DNA of 64,000 nt. Source: Sporosarcina jiandibaonis (GTDB lineage: Bacteria; Bacillota; Bacilli; Bacillales_A; Planococcaceae). Within the stretch, counting starts at the first letter, position 1, and every line of letters starts with the position of its first letter. The notes under the pieces were generated by a model. It searched no databases, was not told the DNA's origin, and worked only from the letters and a program-made list of their open reading frames with translations. A program made the translations under genes and the position numbers. The stretch is from positions 310,001 to 374,000 of the forward strand of contig NZ_JAAOIY010000002.1 of assembly GCF_013184495.1 (NCBI RefSeq), given 5' to 3'. Positions 59,417-64,000 of the stretch are shown piece by piece.

Positions 59417-59458
59417 ATCATAAGACGGCTTCGATAATGAATCCTTGACCTACATCAA
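59417..59458 (-). promoter_or_regulatory. FNR-type class II promoter of the HMA-ATPase operon
   Basis: The 14-bp site TTGACCTACATCAA (59445-59458) matches the FNR/Anr consensus TTGAT-N4-ATCAA with one change. On the minus strand -10 TATGAT lies at 59422-59417, which puts the expected start near 59410 and the site's centre at about -41.5, the class II FNR position. Confidence 0.65.
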
Positions 59459-59494
59459 GTAAAGTGGAAAAGATTGAACTGTAAAGGGACCGGC

Positions 59495-59588
59495 GAAATG
59501 ACTAAATCCGCGCGTAAACGAATAAATCCGCGCGTAAAACGAATAAAGCGCGCGTAAACGAACAAATCCGCGCGTAAAACGACCAAAG
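59495..59588 (+). repeat. Tandem intergenic repeat, locus 3 (five units, 19-21 bp)
   Basis: Cores (CGAATAAA, CGAACAAA, CGACCAAA) at 59499, 59519, 59540, 59559 and 59580 separated by the near-constant TCCGCGCGTAAA. Unit length varies (20, 21, 19, 21), so no frame is kept; this shows the family is a DNA repeat rather than coding. Confidence 0.8.
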
Positions 59589-59667
59589 CCACATAACAAC
59601 GCATCAACCAACAACAACTAAAAAGACAAAAAACCACACATTTCTTTTTCTTCCCGCAAAATTGCTT

Positions 59668-59673
59668 TATAAT
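59668..59673 (+). promoter_or_regulatory. -10 element of purC
   Basis: Perfect TATAAT 40 bases before purC; -35 not clear. Confidence 0.5.
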
Positions 59674-59713
59674 AGACCTATAAGAATAAAGTTGGACGGA
59701 AAGGGACGAGCTC

Positions 59714-60397
59714 ATGGAACTTCTCTATAAAGGCAAAACAAAAGATGTCTATAAATTAGACGGCGGAAATGTACTTTTAAAGTTTAAAGACGATGTAACG
59801 GGTGAAAACGGCGTATTTGATCCAGGTGCGAACCAGGTTGGACTGACCATAGAAGGAATGGGGAAATCGGGGCTGCGCATGACAAAATATTTTTTCGAGA
59901 AATTGATGGAAAAAGGCATACCGACGCATTATGTCAATACGGATCTCGACAATGTATCAATGACCGTAAAATCGGCAACCGCTTTCGGAAAAGGACTTGA
60001 AGTCATTTGCAGGTACCGCGCTGTCGGAAGTTTTCTTAAAAGATACGGCGCATATTGTGAAGAAGGCCAAGCGCTAGATGCCTTTGTTGAAGTGACATTA
60101 AAAGATGACAAGCGAAACGATCCGCCGATCAGTCAAGACGCGCTCAATCAGCTCGGTCTGTTAACAAATGAAGAATATGAAACACTCGAAACGTTGACGA
60201 AAGATGTATCGTCAATTGTCAAAGATGAACTTGCTGCCAAAGGACTGGAACTTTATGATATTAAGTTGGAATTCGGACGTAACAGCGAAACGGGCGAAAT
60301 CATGCTCATAGACGAAATTTCTGGCGGGAATATGCGCGTTTACAAAGACGGAAAATCAATTGTTCCACTTGATTTAGAAAAATTATTTCTTGATTGA
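59714..60397 (+). CDS. purC: SAICAR synthetase PurC
   Basis: 227 residues of phosphoribosylaminoimidazole-succinocarboxamide synthase: GKTKDVYKLDGG (glycine-rich ATP loop), VICRYRAVGSF (substrate-binding RYRAVGS), DPPISQDAL, and LIDEISGGNMRVY. It catalyses the ATP-dependent ligation of aspartate to CAIR in purine synthesis. It is monocistronic with its own terminator, outside any pur operon, and the N-terminus is slightly shorter than in usual Bacillus PurC. Could be a second, specialised copy. Start behind GGGACGAG. Confidence 0.9.
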   Translation: MELLYKGKTKDVYKLDGGNVLLKFKDDVTGENGVFDPGANQVGLTIEGMGKSGLRMTKYFFEKLMEKGIPTHYVNTDLDNVSMTVKSATAFGKGLEVICRYRAVGSFLKRYGAYCEEGQALDAFVEVTLKDDKRNDPPISQDALNQLGLLTNEEYETLETLTKDVSSIVKDELAAKGLELYDIKLEFGRNSETGEIMLIDEISGGNMRVYKDGKSIVPLDLEKLFLD

Positions 60398-60443
60398 AAA
60401 AAGCGACTCGCTCCTTACGAAAAATAAGGAAGAGTCGCTTTTT
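60397..60443 (+). terminator. purC terminator
   Basis: AAAAAGCGACTC...TCCTTA pairs with TAAGGA...GAGTCGCTTTTT; strong. Confidence 0.92.
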
Positions 60444-60527
60444 GTCTGAAAATAGTTTTCTATACATAAAATGTTGAAAACTTGGACAACCTAAGAAAAT
60501 GAAAACATTTTCCTAGGAGGAATTCTA

Positions 60528-61082
60528 TTGAAACGCATATTACTACTGTTCATAAGCTGTTGTTTATTGTTTGTCATGTCAGGTTGCTTGCAAAAGAAAA
60601 CCAAACTGCCAGTCAGTGGAGATAAAACGGAAAATCTGAGTGCCCCGTTTATTAATGTCGACGGGGACGAGATCGGGGAAGTGGCGTTCACTGAAAATAG
60701 CAAAGCCTTAATCATCGACATTAGGGCAGAAGGGCTAAAACCAGGTATACATGGCACCCATATTCATGAAAAAGGCGAGTGCGCAACGCCAACATTCGAG
60801 TCAGCGGGCGGTCATTTTAACCCGACAAGTAAGGAACATGGATTTGATAACCCGAAAGGTTTCCATTTAGGCGATTTGCCAAATATCGAAGTTGCCGAAG
60901 ACGGAACAGTGAATGTCAGCTTGCATTTAACCGATATTACACTGAAACAAGGCATGGACAATTCAATCCTAGACAAGGACGGCAGCGCACTTGTCATTCA
61001 TGAAGGTCCAGACGATTACGAAACAGATCCTGCGGGTAATTCCGGCGCGCGAATCGCATGCGCGGCAATCACTGCTAAGTAA
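60528..61082 (+). CDS. Cu/Zn superoxide dismutase lipoprotein (SodC/YojM-like)
   Basis: 184 residues. Lipobox VMSGC (cysteine ~20) anchors it outside the membrane. All metal ligands of the family can be seen: H-x-H in GTHIHEKG, GGHFNP, KEHG, FHLGDLP (H and D) and VIHEGPDDY; cysteine pair ECATP / ARIACAAI. It would dismutate superoxide at the cell surface. TTG start six bases after AGGAGGAA. Convergent with the CAP gene. Confidence 0.9.
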   Translation: MKRILLLFISCCLLFVMSGCLQKKTKLPVSGDKTENLSAPFINVDGDEIGEVAFTENSKALIIDIRAEGLKPGIHGTHIHEKGECATPTFESAGGHFNPTSKEHGFDNPKGFHLGDLPNIEVAEDGTVNVSLHLTDITLKQGMDNSILDKDGSALVIHEGPDDYETDPAGNSGARIACAAITAK

Positions 61083-61083
61083 A

Positions 61084-62211
61084 TTATTTCAACAAAAAGG
61101 TTTCTGTGTAAAACGGCGTTGATTTTTCGTTAAATGCAACACCCGTCCCGAGATGACTATAAATATCTTGCAAGATATTATCACGGTGGCCTTTCGAATT
61201 CATCAAGCCTTCATGTGCAAAGATGCTGCTAGTTTGGCCATAAGCCAGGTTTTCGCCTGCGCCGCGAAACTTGATGCCATTGTCTTTCATGCGATCAAAT
61301 GGGGATTTTCCTTCCAAGTTATCGTGACTGAAATAATTATTTTCAGCCATATCGATACTATGCATTCTTGCCGTCTCGGCAGATCGGTCATCCCATTCGA
61401 GCGCGACTAGTCCATTTCGGACACGCGCAGCATTCGTCAAGTCGAAGAGCTGAACTTCGAAACCGTTTCGAAGCGTTTTATTACCGCCGGCGTACATGCC
61501 GGTTTTTTTACGTTCAAGTGAAGTAGAAACGAGTTGCATCGCAGTAACGGTGTCGTCTTTATGCAAATCATAAAATACATACGCATACATGCCGTCTACC
61601 TCGAACAAGTCGAATTCCTCACTGTCTTGCAATATATATATATTTAATCCTTTTCGAATTTCCTTCAAAGGTTCGCCTAACGTTTCTCGCACGACTGATT
61701 TTGCAGAACCATACTCAATACCGATATCCGACGAGATTAAATCATCATTCGTGTAGATGGCGTCGACTTTTCCGTTCTTATCATAAGAAAGCATCATGAA
61801 ATTATGATAGCCGTCGTGGTACGTATTCCAAGTGGATCCGTATTCATTCAGAGAAACGCGGTTTGGTTCACCGAGCTTCTCGACGACATCAGCTTCCGGC
61901 GTTCCTAGTTCTATATTATAAATCGCAAGCTTAGTGTTCAGAGGTTTTACTAACTTCGGTTTATCGACATGATCAACAATCATGCTTTTATCCGCTGTTT
62001 TTGAAGATAAGAAAAAATAAGCTTTATCGACCGTATCGTTTATCGAATCTATCGCGGAAGTTACTGATTCGCTCGTCAGAAACGTTGCAACTTTTTCATC
62101 GAAAGGCTCTAGAAATGAAATATCAAAATACTTCGAGACAGGTTCTTCCCAAAGCGGTTTTATAAAATAAATTGTGGCAATTAATAATAGTAAAAGAAAT
62201 AATCTCCTCAT
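61084..62211 (-). CDS. CAP-domain (YlbC-like) secreted protein
   Basis: 375 residues. N-terminal signal anchor (~3-18), a CAP-associated N-terminal domain (~95-240; IELGTPEADVVEKLGEPNRV and IEYGSAKSVVRETLGEP form a repeat), and a C-terminal SCP/CAP domain (~250-370) with RNGLVALEWDDRSAETARMH, SMAENNYFSHDN-type and GHRDNILQ motifs. YlbC of B. subtilis has this architecture; function unknown. Stops two bases from the sodC-like gene end. Confidence 0.88.
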   Translation of the reverse strand: MRRLFLLLLLIATIYFIKPLWEEPVSKYFDISFLEPFDEKVATFLTSESVTSAIDSINDTVDKAYFFLSSKTADKSMIVDHVDKPKLVKPLNTKLAIYNIELGTPEADVVEKLGEPNRVSLNEYGSTWNTYHDGYHNFMMLSYDKNGKVDAIYTNDDLISSDIGIEYGSAKSVVRETLGEPLKEIRKGLNIYILQDSEEFDLFEVDGMYAYVFYDLHKDDTVTAMQLVSTSLERKKTGMYAGGNKTLRNGFEVQLFDLTNAARVRNGLVALEWDDRSAETARMHSIDMAENNYFSHDNLEGKSPFDRMKDNGIKFRGAGENLAYGQTSSIFAHEGLMNSKGHRDNILQDIYSHLGTGVAFNEKSTPFYTETFLLK

Positions 62212-62263
62212 AAATATAAACTCCTTTTTATTAGTATAACCCGGATAAGGTTGTGATTATAGC

Positions 62264-62288
62264 GGAAACCTTTACCACAAAGGTTTCC
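62264..62288. promoter_or_regulatory. Perfect 10-bp palindrome in a divergent promoter region
   Basis: GGAAACCTTT ACCAC AAAGGTTTCC between two divergent genes, overlapping the likely -35 area of the plus-strand promoter (extended -10 TGTATACT near 62306-62313). Could be an operator; no regulator is encoded nearby. Confidence 0.4.
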
Positions 62289-62344
62289 TATCGCGGTCCA
62301 CAAAATGTATACTAGAGAGACAACTGATGAACGGAGAAAAAGTA

Positions 62345-63226
62345 ATGATATCTAAAAAAATGATGAATGCGGAACAAATTGAAAAGAACGCCCATCTATT
62401 TAGTTGTCCAGTTTGCGGGACGGAACTAATACTTATCGACAAGTCCCGGCTTGTCTGCACGAAAAATCATTCGTTCGACTTATCGAGACAAGGTTATGTG
62501 AATCTGACCTCGGGAGGACATCTCACGAAATACGATAAAGCTCTCTTTGAAGCAAGGAAAACGATAATCGATAGCGGATTTTTTAATCCGGTGCTAGATA
62601 GTAGTACAAATTTAATTTCAAAACAACTAGAAGATAAACTAGAAGCGGTGATCATCGATGCGGGGTGCGGTGAAGGATCCCATTTATCGACCATACTCTC
62701 TAAACTCCGAAAAAATGTCACAGGCGTTGGAATTGATCTTTCAAAAGAAGGAATTCTAGCCGCTGCAAAGGATCATCCCGGCAATATATGGGCTGTGGCG
62801 GACCTTGCAAATTGCCCGTTTGCCGATGAACAATTTGATGTCATTCTCAATATTTTATCGCCCGCAAACTACGCTGAATTTACTCGGCTCCTCAAACCGG
62901 ATGGATTGTTTTTGAAAGTCGTACCGGAACAGGACTATTTGAAAGAGTTGCGTGCTGTATTTTACGATGAAGCCGGGCGCGAACAAGATGCAGATCCGGC
63001 CGCCCGAGTGGCGGAACATTTTAGCGATGTAAAGACGGAACGAATCACATATCAATTCCCGCTCGATCAGGAACTGCTCGCGAAGTTAATTCGCATGACG
63101 CCGTTGACCTGGGGAGCGAGCGGAGAAAAGGTGAACGAAGCGCTCCGTATCGGGATTCCATCAATTACAATCGACTTTACTATTATTATAGCTACACAGA
63201 GAAATGAGGGTGCATTTGAATGTTGA
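62345..63226 (+). CDS. RlmA-type 23S rRNA (guanine) methyltransferase
   Basis: 293 residues. N-terminal zinc knuckle CPVCG ... CTKNHSFD (C-x2-C ... C-x4-H), then SRQGYVNLTSGG and a methyltransferase domain (VIIDAGCGEGSHLSTI, GIDLSKEGILAAA, ILNILSPANYAEF). This is the RlmA/TlrB family, which methylates G745 or G748 of 23S rRNA and can affect macrolide binding; which position applies is inference. ATG 62345 is eight bases after GGAG. The stop overlaps a small ORF. Confidence 0.88.
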   Translation: MISKKMMNAEQIEKNAHLFSCPVCGTELILIDKSRLVCTKNHSFDLSRQGYVNLTSGGHLTKYDKALFEARKTIIDSGFFNPVLDSSTNLISKQLEDKLEAVIIDAGCGEGSHLSTILSKLRKNVTGVGIDLSKEGILAAAKDHPGNIWAVADLANCPFADEQFDVILNILSPANYAEFTRLLKPDGLFLKVVPEQDYLKELRAVFYDEAGREQDADPAARVAEHFSDVKTERITYQFPLDQELLAKLIRMTPLTWGASGEKVNEALRIGIPSITIDFTIIIATQRNEGAFEC

Positions 63227-63309
63227 GCAGTATTCCAGGTTGGTTTTATATTCTTGCCATTGCAGTTGTAGTTTTATTCATCATCTTCACAGAATGGAAA
63301 ACGCGTTAG
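63220..63309 (+). CDS. 29-residue single-span membrane protein
   Basis: ATG 63220 lies inside the end of the RlmA gene, nine bases after GAGGGTG, and encodes MLSSIPGWFYILAIAVVVLF followed by IIFTEWKTR. One transmembrane helix with positive C-terminus. Translational coupling to the RlmA gene and a good ribosome binding site make it likely to be real. Function unknown. Confidence 0.65.
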   Translation: MLSSIPGWFYILAIAVVVLFIIFTEWKTR

Positions 63310-63321
63310 GGGGAATTAGGC

Positions 63322-63975
63322 TTGACTAAAAAGAAAATAGGCAAACGGCAACGGCCGAAAGTCTCGCTAGTTCATGAAGAGCTGTCGGTCGCTGATGTCT
63401 GGAGCTTTGATGGGCACATAGAAAAATCTAGCTTTACCGGCGGGACTTTAGAAGGTTCTGAAGATGAAAGGCTATCATTTGATGATGTCTACTTTAAAGA
63501 GGTATCCTTTTCAGGTTGCGAATTAAGAGCAGCTGAATTCGTTGACGTTGTTTTTCAAAACTGCGATTTTTCGAATGCTAATTTTCAAAACGCATTTTTC
63601 CATCGTTGTGAATTTGTGAATTCTAAATTAACGGGCGCTGATTTTGCAAACTCGAAAGTGAGCCATACATTATTCGATGAGTGCGAGGCACGCTATAGCA
63701 ACTTCAGTTTTTCTGGAATGAAAGAAGTCGACTATGCGAATAGTAATTTATCGGACAGCGATTTTTATGAATGCACTTTTAAAGAAGTTCGTTTTTCCAA
63801 ATGCAAAATGGACAATATTAATTTCTCCGAAACGGATTTAAAAGGCGTGGATTTATCGGATAGCACCTATGAGCGAATTGAAGTCACGCTTCCGAACATC
63901 ACAGGCTGTATCGTTTCAAAAGAACAAGCGATTGGCTTTGCCCGCGTTCTGGGATTAACAGTAAAAGAATCGTAA
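63322..63975 (+). CDS. Pentapeptide-repeat protein
   Basis: 217 residues with a run of pentapeptide repeats (~55-185; e.g. CDFSNANFQNAFFHRCEFVN, ANSNLSDSDF), which fold as a right-handed quadrilateral beta-helix. Some members mimic DNA and protect gyrase from quinolones, but most have no known role. TTG start eight bases after GGGGG, twelve bases after the 29-residue protein, so it belongs to the RlmA operon. Confidence 0.88.
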   Translation: MTKKKIGKRQRPKVSLVHEELSVADVWSFDGHIEKSSFTGGTLEGSEDERLSFDDVYFKEVSFSGCELRAAEFVDVVFQNCDFSNANFQNAFFHRCEFVNSKLTGADFANSKVSHTLFDECEARYSNFSFSGMKEVDYANSNLSDSDFYECTFKEVRFSKCKMDNINFSETDLKGVDLSDSTYERIEVTLPNITGCIVSKEQAIGFARVLGLTVKES

Positions 63976-64000
63976 TGCTATTCTAAAATATAAAATGAAA

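Overview
The window looks like a chromosomal segment of a spore-forming, low-GC Gram-positive bacterium of the order Bacillales, most likely the Planococcaceae (Sporosarcina-like). The reasons are the gerD/kbaA/deacetylase-like order beside a tRNA cluster, a rocF-sigW-rsiW-cdaA-cdaR-glmM block, a YtoQ and a YwbE homologue, Bacillus-type ribosome binding sites and frequent TTG/GTG starts. Genus assignment is inference; no rRNA gene is present.

Layout. 1-2.7 kb: start of gerD, kbaA, a degenerate polysaccharide-deacetylase-like gene, then tRNA-Asn, -Thr, -Glu, -Tyr and -Gln; two of the tRNA spacers are copies of one three-hairpin element. 2.7-9 kb: arginase, then sigW-rsiW (with its own ECF promoter) and cdaA-cdaR-glmM. 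9-13 kb: phosphate transporter on the minus strand, pstB and then pstS-pstC-pstA, each unit with a four-repeat Pho box. 13-27 kb: metabolic and accessory genes, including an uncharacterised two-permease ABC exporter with a translationally overlapping lipoprotein, a PstS-like protein whose frame is broken at a G6 tract, and a MerR/TipAS regulator with a 19-bp-spacer promoter.

27.1-33 kb is the most interesting unit: a cyclic-di-GMP-I riboswitch with an intrinsic terminator precedes a surface-pilus operon made of an IPKTG adhesin, an LPKTG pilin with a YPKN pilin motif, an internal terminator and two class C sortases. The reading is that c-di-GMP would switch on pilus assembly, with pilins made in excess over sortases.

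33-47.6 kb: CstA, a DUF2339 membrane protein, a superfamily 2 helicase with a C-terminal membrane hairpin, an XRE/membrane-protein pair, a permuted papain-fold protein behind a SigW-type promoter, an rRNA methyltransferase, LysE, a LytTR-DUF3021 pair preceded by a 34-codon reading frame, VanW, and two consecutive gene fusions (TmrB-GNAT and GrpB-Nudix). 47.6-57 kb is accessory and partly decayed: small membrane and lipoproteins, an RDD remnant, a methyltransferase behind a leader peptide and SD-sequestering hairpin, a frameshifted Nudix gene, an alcohol dehydrogenase, YitT, an SdpI-like protein with a SigW-type promoter, and a Crp/Fnr pseudogene. 57-64 kb: a metal P-type ATPase with a separate HMA protein behind an FNR-type class II promoter, PurC, Cu/Zn superoxide dismutase, a CAP protein, an RlmA-type methyltransferase, a 29-residue membrane protein and a pentapeptide-repeat protein.

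Cross-cutting themes: cell-envelope stress (SigW and at least two further SigW-type promoters), a dispersed 21-bp intergenic repeat family at three loci, and single-base homopolymer frameshifts in two genes.
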